Assembly: GCA_900319635.1 (NCBI GenBank)
Contig: ONPF01000007.1
Location: 1-38,034, forward strand
Length of the DNA: 38,034 nt
Direction: 5' to 3'
From: an uncultured Eubacteriales bacterium
GTDB taxonomy: Bacteria > Bacillota > Clostridia > Oscillospirales > Oscillospiraceae
A program made the position numbers and the translations under genes. Below the pieces are notes generated by a model that ran no database searches, was not told the origin of the DNA, and saw nothing but the letters and a program-made list of their open reading frames with translations. Positions 16,922 to 23,622 of this stretch are shown one piece after another; positions within the stretch are counted from its first letter, which is position 1, and every line of letters begins with the position of its first letter.

Positions 16922-17164
16922 ATGGAGGATGTTACAAGAAAATTTGCTGCGATGGACAGCAAAGCGGAGATGCGAGAGATCCTGTCGTCCGTGTATAACT
17001 CCCTCATGGTCAAGGGCTATAACCCCATCAATCAGATCGTGGGCTATATCCTTTCCGAGGATCCGACTTACATCACCAACTACAACAACGCCCGCACGCT
17101 GATCTGCCGGATCGACCGGGACGAGCTGCTGCAGGAGATGCTGCGCAGCTATCTGGCCAAATAA
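16922..17164 (+). CDS. ireB: IreB family regulatory phosphoprotein (UPF0297/DUF965)
   Basis: Small cytosolic protein. In Enterococcus faecalis, IreB is a substrate of the PASTA kinase IreK and affects cephalosporin tolerance. The 80-residue length and the block GYNPINQIVGYILSEDPTYI (about 38-57) are characteristic. The phosphorylated threonines of the enterococcal protein are near the N-terminus; here the only nearby one is Thr5. The ATG at 16922 follows AAGGAGGG. The usual neighbours in Firmicutes (ruvX, a DUF1292 gene, alaS) are absent; it sits alone behind its own promoter after pheT. Confidence 0.95.
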   Translation: MEDVTRKFAAMDSKAEMREILSSVYNSLMVKGYNPINQIVGYILSEDPTYITNYNNARTLICRIDRDELLQEMLRSYLAK

Positions 17165-17183
17165 GCGCTGCCGGAACACAGGG

Positions 17184-17215
17184 CAAGGGATGTGGAACTT
17201 TTTCCACATCCCTTG
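17184..17215 (+). terminator. Hairpin terminator after ireB
   Basis: A perfect 14-bp stem CAAGGGATGTGGAA/TTCCACATCCCTTG with a 4-base loop; outer ACACA/TGTGT can add to it. The T-tract is poor, so termination is likely but not certain. Confidence 0.65.
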
Positions 17216-17349
17216 TCTTGTGTCGGGACTTGTTGATAAACTATGTCAATACATGGACTTGTAGATAACTTAACAATGCTTTTTAAGAGTTTCCTTAATT
17301 TTTTTCCTTAAGATTGGTAAACGTAAAAAACTGGCAAGAGGTGTTTTTC

Positions 17350-18936
17350 ATGAATGCAAAACAGATTTTACTCCGCGTTTTCAGCGGCGTGCTGGCGCTG
17401 GTCTGTGTCCTGTGCCTGGTGTTCCAGGGCATCGGACTGAAGCAGGCGCTGGACTGCAAGGCCTACTGGGAGGCTGAGGGCGCCGAGGCAAACGAGAATT
17501 TTGACAAGCTGGAAGACGGCATCAATCAGCTGCGCGAGAACGAGCTGGCCTATCGGGAAGGTGTGGACGCCTACGAAGAGGGGCTGGAGCAGTACGAGCA
17601 GGGCGAAGCCGACCTGGCTGCCGGCGCCGCTCAGCTGAGCGACGGCCAGGCACAGTATGACGACGGGGCCGCCCGTCTTGCCGCGGCCCACCAGCAGTAT
17701 GACGAGAACATGGCAAAGCTGGAGGCTGCCAAGGCGGAGCTGGAGGCTGGCAAGGCTGCTCTGGAGGCCGGCAAGGCCGAGGTCGCCGCGGGCGAGGCGG
17801 AGCTGGCTGCCCATCAGCAGGAGTATGAAGAGGGCAAGGCCAAGCTTGCTGAGGTCACCCCGATCTACCAGGCTGCCATGGCGGCCGTTGCGAAGATCGA
17901 CGATCTGAAGGCGGAGCGCGAGCGCTATGCCGCTATGGGCATCCTGGGCGAGAAGAAGGTGCAGGAGCTGGATCTGGAGATCGCCATGGCGGAGGCCGCG
18001 CTGAACATGCAGCTGGGCGATTACACCGTCAACGGCATCATTGCCGAGTACGAGGCCGGCCAGCAGCAGATCGCTGCCTATGAGGAAGGCCAGCGCCGCG
18101 TGGAAGAGGGCAAACGTCAGATCGCCGAGGGCGTGAAGAAGATCGCGGAGTCTGAGGCGCAGATCGCCGAGGCCGAGCAGAAGCTGGCCGAGGCCAAGGC
18201 CATCCTGGACGAGAAGGATCAGGAGCTTGCAAACGCCGGAAATCAGCTTGCCAACGGCTATGCCGAGTATGAGGCCGGCAAAGACAAGCTGGAGGACGGC
18301 GCCGCGCAGCTGAACGAGGGTCTCGCCAAGCTGGGCGAGTATGAGGGCGGCCAGGATCAGGTCGTGGAAGGTCTGGAGAAGGTCCTGGGAACCGACACCT
18401 ATTATAACCGGGCCAAGCAGCCTCTGGTCACCGCCATCGCCGACCGCCTGGAGAAGAACTTCAACTACTGGATGCTGGCGGAGGACGGCACGCCGCTGCT
18501 TCTGAACGGCCAGAAGTTCCTGGATCTGGGGAAGGCGCTTGAGGTCGTGGAGGCCGGCCGCAGCTTCCTGGACGACACCACCAAGGTGGTCACCAAGGAG
18601 ATCACCGGTCGCCTGATCGTCTGGATCGTGGCAGCCATCGCCGTTGTCACCGGCATTGTGAGCGCCATTCTCGGTCTGTGCGGCCGCCGCTTCGGCGCGC
18701 TGATCCCGGCGATCCTTGCCACCGCTTTCGCCATCACTGCCGTCGTGCTTGCGCTGGTGTTCGGCACGGAGAACCCCATGTCCGTCATCTCCGGCACCGG
18801 CACGGTGGGCATCATCCTGGCCGGCGTGATCGCGCTGGTGGTCGCCGGCGCGGCGGAGATCGTGTTCGCCGCTCTGCCCGGCTCCGGCAGAAGCAAAAAG
18901 GCCGCTCCCGCCAAGGCGGAACCCGCGGAGGCCTGA
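17350..18936 (+). CDS. Membrane-anchored long coiled-coil protein (YhgE/Pip-like heptads), unknown function
   Basis: The 528-residue product has one N-terminal membrane helix (about 8-28), a long Ala/Glu/Gln/Gly-rich helical region (about 35-345), a short globular part, three membrane helices (about 416-515) and a basic tail. The helical region has seven-residue periods such as AELEAGK, AALEAGK, AEVAAGE, the LxxGxxxL pattern found in YhgE/Pip and some MmpL-type proteins. The helical part should lie outside the cell. The ATG at 17350 has AGAGGTG upstream; an earlier in-frame start lacks a site. It is monocistronic, with a terminator at 18994. It could be an envelope spacer or sensor; I see no catalytic motif. 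Confidence 0.85.
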   Translation: MNAKQILLRVFSGVLALVCVLCLVFQGIGLKQALDCKAYWEAEGAEANENFDKLEDGINQLRENELAYREGVDAYEEGLEQYEQGEADLAAGAAQLSDGQAQYDDGAARLAAAHQQYDENMAKLEAAKAELEAGKAALEAGKAEVAAGEAELAAHQQEYEEGKAKLAEVTPIYQAAMAAVAKIDDLKAERERYAAMGILGEKKVQELDLEIAMAEAALNMQLGDYTVNGIIAEYEAGQQQIAAYEEGQRRVEEGKRQIAEGVKKIAESEAQIAEAEQKLAEAKAILDEKDQELANAGNQLANGYAEYEAGKDKLEDGAAQLNEGLAKLGEYEGGQDQVVEGLEKVLGTDTYYNRAKQPLVTAIADRLEKNFNYWMLAEDGTPLLLNGQKFLDLGKALEVVEAGRSFLDDTTKVVTKEITGRLIVWIVAAIAVVTGIVSAILGLCGRRFGALIPAILATAFAITAVVLALVFGTENPMSVISGTGTVGIILAGVIALVVAGAAEIVFAALPGSGRSKKAAPAKAEPAEA

Positions 18937-18993
18937 TGCGGAGGGCGGATGCGTCTTATGCCTGCTCTGGGACAATAAAATAGCAAAACACAG

Positions 18994-19030
18994 TGAGGGA
19001 GGAAGCTTTCGTGTTCCTCCCTCATTTCTG
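18994..19030 (+). terminator. Terminator after the coiled-coil gene
   Basis: An 11-bp stem TGAGGGAGGAA/TTCCTCCCTCA (18994-19004 with 19014-19024) followed by TTTCTGTTTCTT. Confidence 0.85.
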
Positions 19031-19054
19031 TTTCTTAAAAATCACAAAATCTTC

Positions 19055-19083
19055 TTGTCATAAAGAATCGCGTATGATAAGAT
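19055..19083 (+). promoter_or_regulatory. Promoter of the glycan-related operon
   Basis: TTGTCA (19055-19060), a 17-base spacer and TAAGAT (19078-19083), in an AT-rich gap after the preceding terminator. Confidence 0.75.
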
Positions 19084-19138
19084 ATTAGAGATTGAGTGCG
19101 GTCTGATCTGCACAAATATAAATGTGAAGGTGCTTTTT

Positions 19139-20251
19139 GTGAAGAACAACTCGAATAAGACACCCGAGACCACAGGTGTTATAGACGCGAAACTGAACGA
19201 CCCGGAAAAGCGGAAAAGAAAAGGGACCTGGAAAACGGTAAACCAGCTTCTCAACCGGATTTTCGGCGTTTTGTTCGCCACCGGTCTCATGATCGGCATC
19301 GCCGTGATCGGCCTTGGCTTTATCCTTACCAGCAAGGACTATCCCAGCCTGCGGGAGCATTTCGTGATGACGATGGACGAGACCCGGCGCTTTACCTTTG
19401 TGCCGCGGATCTTCCTGGCGACAGACGAATATGAGGAGATCATGTCCCGCAAGCCGACCACTACCGCGGAAGTGACCGATCCCAGTCTGATCCACATTGC
19501 GGCCAACGATCCGCAGCAAACCGAGCCGGAGCAGGGCGAGGAGCCCACTCCCAAGACGGACGATTACGGCATCGTGGACGAAGATGGGGACGGATATATC
19601 CTTGTGCCGGTCAGCGGCCGGGGCTATAACGGCTATATGCTGGTGGTGCTGGATCCCAAACGCTGCTTTGTGGCCCGCGGCGGCGAGGGGCAGACCATCA
19701 ACCTGATCGCCGAGCGCAGCGGCGCCATCGGCGGCATCAACGCCGGCGCCTTCGTGGATCCGGACGGCTCCGGTACCGGCAAGGAGCCGGAGGGTCTCAC
19801 CATCATTGACGGCGCGCTGGTCGAATCCGCCCGTTGGGATCGGCAGAGCTTTGCCGGCTTTGATGCGGACGGAATCCTCCACGTGGGCTACTTCAGCTAT
19901 GCCGACTGTCTGAATCTGGGCATCGTCGGCGGCGTGACCTTCTCCCCCCCGCTGATCATTAACGGCGTCCCCCAGGATCCCGGCCCCAGCGGCGTGAATC
20001 CCCGCACGGCCATCGGCCAGCGGGCGGACGGCGCCGTGCTGATGCTGGTCATCGACGGACGGCAGCTCAGCAGCGCCGGCGCGACCTATGATGACCTGAT
20101 CGAAGTGATGCTGCAGTTCGGCGCGGTGAACGCCATGAATCTGGACGGCGGCTCGTCCACGGTCATGTATCTCAACGGCGAGCTGGTGAATCAGCCCTCC
20201 TCCATGAGCGGCTATTCCCGCGGCCTGCCCGATGCCTTTATGTTCCGCTAA
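19139..20251 (+). CDS. Phosphodiester glycosidase family protein (NAGPA domain), membrane-anchored
   Basis: Predicted extracytoplasmic enzyme of the N-acetylglucosamine-1-phosphodiester alpha-N-acetylglucosaminidase family, members of which cut sugar-phosphodiester bonds in envelope glycans. The 370-residue protein has a basic cytoplasmic N-terminus, one membrane helix (about 40-63), a Thr/Glu/Pro linker and the catalytic domain from about 145. Domain signatures are GGINAGAF, NPRTAIGQ and AMNLDGGSST near the C-terminus. The GTG at 19139 is chosen because GAAGGTG lies six bases upstream; GTG codons at 19124 and 19130 have no site. It starts a four-gene run (spacings 15, 1 and 3 bases) with glycosyltransferase and GtrA genes. 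Confidence 0.9.
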   Translation: MKNNSNKTPETTGVIDAKLNDPEKRKRKGTWKTVNQLLNRIFGVLFATGLMIGIAVIGLGFILTSKDYPSLREHFVMTMDETRRFTFVPRIFLATDEYEEIMSRKPTTTAEVTDPSLIHIAANDPQQTEPEQGEEPTPKTDDYGIVDEDGDGYILVPVSGRGYNGYMLVVLDPKRCFVARGGEGQTINLIAERSGAIGGINAGAFVDPDGSGTGKEPEGLTIIDGALVESARWDRQSFAGFDADGILHVGYFSYADCLNLGIVGGVTFSPPLIINGVPQDPGPSGVNPRTAIGQRADGAVLMLVIDGRQLSSAGATYDDLIEVMLQFGAVNAMNLDGGSSTVMYLNGELVNQPSSMSGYSRGLPDAFMFR

Positions 20252-20266
20252 GAGGAGGTGTCAATC

Positions 20267-21463
20267 ATGAAGCAAGCAAAAAAACGGAAATCCAAGATTG
20301 GCGCCATCGTCTACTGGTCGTTCCTCCTGGTGTGGATCGCGCTGCTCGTCTTTGCAAGCACCTACATCTGGAAGGATGCAAAGCGCTTCGGCGAATACTG
20401 GGAGGCAGCCCAGATCGACCCCAAGCTCAACGCCTATATGGATCGACTCAGTGTGGAGATGTGGCAGGACGGCGAAAACAGCGTCATGAACACCGTCTCC
20501 CAGATGGAGCACCCCTATCAGACGGATGAGGAGTGTCTGGTGGTTCTGCGCGGGATGCTGCAGGATGAGCTGCGCAGCGTTCCCAGCACCGGCCTCGGGC
20601 TCCCCGGGACAAAGACCTACGATCTGCTGTGCGGAAGCTGCAAGCTGGGTCAGGTGACGCTGATCGAGCAGAAGTTCACGCCTGACGAGGATTGGATCCT
20701 GAACGGACTGATCGAGAAATACTACCTCTATCCCTGGGAGGTGGACGAGTCCAGCGTGCAGTTCAGCCTGGACAATCTGGAGGGACTGTACTCGTCCTTT
20801 GAGATCACGGTTCCCGAGAATTACACGGTGATCCTCAACGGCCACACCCTGACGCAGGAGAATATCCTGGAGCGCGACATTCCCTATGATGTTCTGGCGG
20901 ATTTCTATGATGAATTCGATGGCCTGCCCACCAAGGTGACCTATCACGCGGACAAGATTTTCGGCCATGTGGACTATCAGCTGCTGGACGGCAACGGCAA
21001 TCCCACGGAGATCGACCCGGAGCGGGATGATTCCCAGTTTATCCCGCCGGTCTCGGCGGAGCTTGTCGCCCGGTTTGAGGACTTTACGCCCCGCTTTGCG
21101 TACCGGTACCTGGAGTTCAGTGCCGGTACCCGGGATATGTGGACCCTGTGGGTGGAGCTGGAGCCCTATCTGCTGAAGGGCAGCGACCTGCATGACCGCT
21201 GCTACCGGATGATCGACAGCTATATTGGCTGGCAGCACAATTCCGACTTCGTTTTTGACGGCGCTACGCTCAACGGCGTCACGCCCCTGGGCAACGATCT
21301 TTATGTGCTGGACATATCCACGGATTCCAGCTGCCACATGCCCGTGGGCCGGGTGAAGGTCCACCGGGACATGCTGGTCTATGTGAAGTACCGCCCGGAC
21401 ACGGACGAGGTGTTCGCCTTCTCGGCTGAGGACTACAACACGGTAGAGAATAAGGATGGCTGA
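20267..21463 (+). CDS. Membrane-anchored extracytoplasmic protein of unknown function
   Basis: A 398-residue protein: basic N-terminus (MKQAKKRKSK), one membrane helix (about 15-35), then an acidic extracytoplasmic region rich in Asp, Tyr and Trp. No known domain or catalytic motif is recognised. A central stretch (ITVPENYTVILNGHTL) resembles the start of a beta-sandwich. The ATG at 20267 follows GAGGAGGTG. It lies between the phosphodiester glycosidase and the glycosyltransferase, so a part in assembling or binding the same envelope polymer is likely by context only. Confidence 0.8.
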   Translation: MKQAKKRKSKIGAIVYWSFLLVWIALLVFASTYIWKDAKRFGEYWEAAQIDPKLNAYMDRLSVEMWQDGENSVMNTVSQMEHPYQTDEECLVVLRGMLQDELRSVPSTGLGLPGTKTYDLLCGSCKLGQVTLIEQKFTPDEDWILNGLIEKYYLYPWEVDESSVQFSLDNLEGLYSSFEITVPENYTVILNGHTLTQENILERDIPYDVLADFYDEFDGLPTKVTYHADKIFGHVDYQLLDGNGNPTEIDPERDDSQFIPPVSAELVARFEDFTPRFAYRYLEFSAGTRDMWTLWVELEPYLLKGSDLHDRCYRMIDSYIGWQHNSDFVFDGATLNGVTPLGNDLYVLDISTDSSCHMPVGRVKVHRDMLVYVKYRPDTDEVFAFSAEDYNTVENKDG

Positions 21464-21464
21464 T

Positions 21465-22178
21465 ATGAAATCTCCCCTGCACGATCTGGCGATCGTGCTC
21501 CCGTCCCTGGATCCGGACGAGAAATTTGACCGGGTGGTGGAGGGCCTTGTGAACCGGGGCTTTCAGCACCTGGTGATCGTGGACGACGGCAGCGCGCCGG
21601 AAAAACAGAAGCATTTTGAGAAGGCGGCGGCTTACCCCCAGTGCACCGTGCTGCGGCACGAGATCAACAAGGGCAAGGGCCGCGCCCTCAGGGACGCCTT
21701 CGCCTATGTGGCGGAAAAGCTGCCGCAGCTCGCCGGCGTCATCACCATCGACGGAGACGGGCAGCACCTGCTGGAGGACATTGTGGCCTGCGGCGAGCGG
21801 ATGCTGGCCGAGGGGGACAAGGTCGTGCTGGGCTGCCGGGACTTTGACCAGGAAGGCGTCCCGGCCCGCAGCGTGACCGGGAACAAGATCACCTCCCGTA
21901 TGTTCCGCCTCTTTTACGGCGTCCGCCTTTCCGACACCCAGACGGGCCTGCGCGCCATCCCCCGGAAGTATCTGGAGAGCTTTTCCGAGATCCAGGGGGA
22001 GCGCTTTGAGTATGAGATGAACATGCTCCTGAAGATGAAGTACCGGGGCATCCCCTTCCTGGAGCAGCCCATCACCACGGTCTACGACCCGGAGGACTAC
22101 AGCTCCCACTACAACGCGGTCAAGGACTCCTGGCGCATCTTCAAGGTCATGTTCAGGGGCTTGTTTGACAGGAGCTGA
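21465..22178 (+). CDS. Family 2 glycosyltransferase (DPM1/polyprenyl-phosphate type)
   Basis: Predicted to transfer a sugar from a nucleotide donor to a polyprenyl phosphate at the inner membrane face. The 237-residue GT-A fold shows VIVDDGS near the N-terminus, the metal-binding DGDGQH in the middle and the acceptor loop DTQTGLRAIPR near residue 160. There is no membrane segment, as in the soluble DPM1 group. The ATG at 21465 is preferred for AAGGA nine bases upstream; the ATG at 21456 overlaps that site. The gene starts one base after the preceding stop and three bases before gtrA, a pairing typical of GtrA-GtrB systems. Confidence 0.9.
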   Translation: MKSPLHDLAIVLPSLDPDEKFDRVVEGLVNRGFQHLVIVDDGSAPEKQKHFEKAAAYPQCTVLRHEINKGKGRALRDAFAYVAEKLPQLAGVITIDGDGQHLLEDIVACGERMLAEGDKVVLGCRDFDQEGVPARSVTGNKITSRMFRLFYGVRLSDTQTGLRAIPRKYLESFSEIQGERFEYEMNMLLKMKYRGIPFLEQPITTVYDPEDYSSHYNAVKDSWRIFKVMFRGLFDRS

Positions 22179-22181
22179 GGC

Positions 22182-22625
22182 ATGAAAAAGGCAAGGCAAC
22201 CGATCCTGTACGCGCTCTGCTCGATCGCCTCTTTCCTGCTGGAGTATGCGGTGCTGTTCTGCCTGGAGTACTTCTTCGGCTCCTGGCTGAGCGAGGCGCC
22301 ACAGAAGGTGATCGCCCGGGCGATCTCCTCCTTCTTTAACTTCAACATGAACAACTGGCTGGTCTTTCGCGGCAGCGAGACCTACTGGCGGAAGCTTGTC
22401 AAGTATTACTGCCTGGTGATCCCCTCCATGCTGATCTCCGCGGGGCTGCTGTCCCTGGTGGCGAAGTGGACGCGGATCGACGAGATCACAGCCAGCTACA
22501 GCAGGGGCAAGGCCGCGGCGCTCCACACCCTGATCAACGCGCCGGTGGACGTGGCCATGGCCGTCGTCAATTTCCTGGTGCAGAAATACTGGGTCTTTAC
22601 CCGGAAAAAGAAAGCAGAAGAATGA
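22182..22625 (+). CDS. GtrA family membrane protein
   Basis: Small four-helix membrane protein of the GtrA/DPMS family, thought to flip or position a polyprenyl-phosphate sugar. The 147-residue length and the pattern ARAISSFFNFNMNNWLVF with a second hallmark VNFLVQKYWVF near the C-terminus are typical. The ATG at 22182 has GGAG upstream. It is the last gene of the operon and works, by family precedent, with the adjacent GT2. Confidence 0.92.
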   Translation: MKKARQPILYALCSIASFLLEYAVLFCLEYFFGSWLSEAPQKVIARAISSFFNFNMNNWLVFRGSETYWRKLVKYYCLVIPSMLISAGLLSLVAKWTRIDEITASYSRGKAAALHTLINAPVDVAMAVVNFLVQKYWVFTRKKKAEE

Positions 22626-22677
22626 GAAAACGCCGTCTGTCCGGTCGGGCAGGCGGCGTATTTGCGATCTTCCGCTC

Positions 22678-22706
22678 TTGTTTTTGCAGGGGATCTATGG
22701 TAAAAT
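22678..22706 (+). promoter_or_regulatory. uppP promoter
   Basis: TTGTTT (22678-22683), a 17-base spacer and TAAAAT (22701-22706), with TG ahead of the -10. An imperfect GC-rich hairpin at about 22630-22659 upstream may end the gtrA transcript. Confidence 0.7.
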
Positions 22707-22773
22707 AACTTTTACGATTGTTGTTACAAACGCGGAGCCAAAGGCCGGCGTTTCGTATGTTGGAGGTTTGACC

Positions 22774-23607
22774 ATGAGCATCCTGGTTGCCATCCTCCTG
22801 GGCCTGATTCAGGGCATCACGGAGTTTCTTCCCATTTCCAGCTCGGGGCATCTGTCTCTTTTGAATAATCTCTTCGGCCTGAGCACGGAGGGAGAAGGGC
22901 ATGTCTTTTTCGATGTGCTGCTGCACCTGGGCACCCTGGTGTCCATCGCCGTGGTGTACTGGAAGGACATTGTCGCCATGTTCTACGAGGTTCTGGGCTT
23001 TGTGAACCTGGGCCCCGCGGCGGGGGAGAGAAAGAGACGCTATCCCGCGGCGCGCCTGTTTTTCATGATCATCATGGCGACCCTGCCCCTGGTGCTGATC
23101 CTACCCATGAAGGATCAGCTGGAGAGCCTGTACTACCACAGCGTGTTCATCGGCATTTCGCTGATCCTCACAGGCTGCATGCTCTATGTTTCCGATAAGA
23201 TGACGCCGGGCAAGAAGAGCGAGACCAGTATGACGATCCTGGACGCGCTGATCATCGGCCTGTGCCAGTGCGTGGCCACGGTGCCCGGCCTGTCCCGCTC
23301 GGGAACCACGATCACGGCGGGCATCGCCACCGGCCTCAAGCGGGACTTTGCGGTGAAGTTCGCCTTCCTCATGTCCATCCCCGCGGTGCTGGGCGCCAAT
23401 CTCCTGAGCCTCATCGACGCGCTGCAGGAGGGAATCAACTGGTCGCTCATGCCGGCCTATCTGGTGGGTATGGTGGTGGCGGCGGTTTCCGGCATCGCGT
23501 CCATCCGTCTGCTCCACGCCATTGCAAGGAAGGGACGCTTCGGCGGCTTTGCCTACTATTGCTGGGTGATGGGCGTACTGGCCATCATTCTGACGATGAT
23601 TTTCTGA
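22774..23607 (+). CDS. uppP: Undecaprenyl-diphosphatase (BacA family)
   Basis: Integral membrane phosphatase that recycles undecaprenyl pyrophosphate to the lipid carrier used for cell-wall synthesis; it also confers bacitracin tolerance. The 277-residue length fits. Both conserved motifs are present: QGITEFLPISSSGHL (13-27, with Glu17 and His26) and PGLSRSGTT in the second half. The ATG at 22774 has TGGAGG upstream; in-frame codons before it overlap the promoter. ftsK follows after 15 bases. Confidence 0.97.
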   Translation: MSILVAILLGLIQGITEFLPISSSGHLSLLNNLFGLSTEGEGHVFFDVLLHLGTLVSIAVVYWKDIVAMFYEVLGFVNLGPAAGERKRRYPAARLFFMIIMATLPLVLILPMKDQLESLYYHSVFIGISLILTGCMLYVSDKMTPGKKSETSMTILDALIIGLCQCVATVPGLSRSGTTITAGIATGLKRDFAVKFAFLMSIPAVLGANLLSLIDALQEGINWSLMPAYLVGMVVAAVSGIASIRLLHAIARKGRFGGFAYYCWVMGVLAIILTMIF

Positions 23608-23622
23608 AAAAGGAACGGTATC

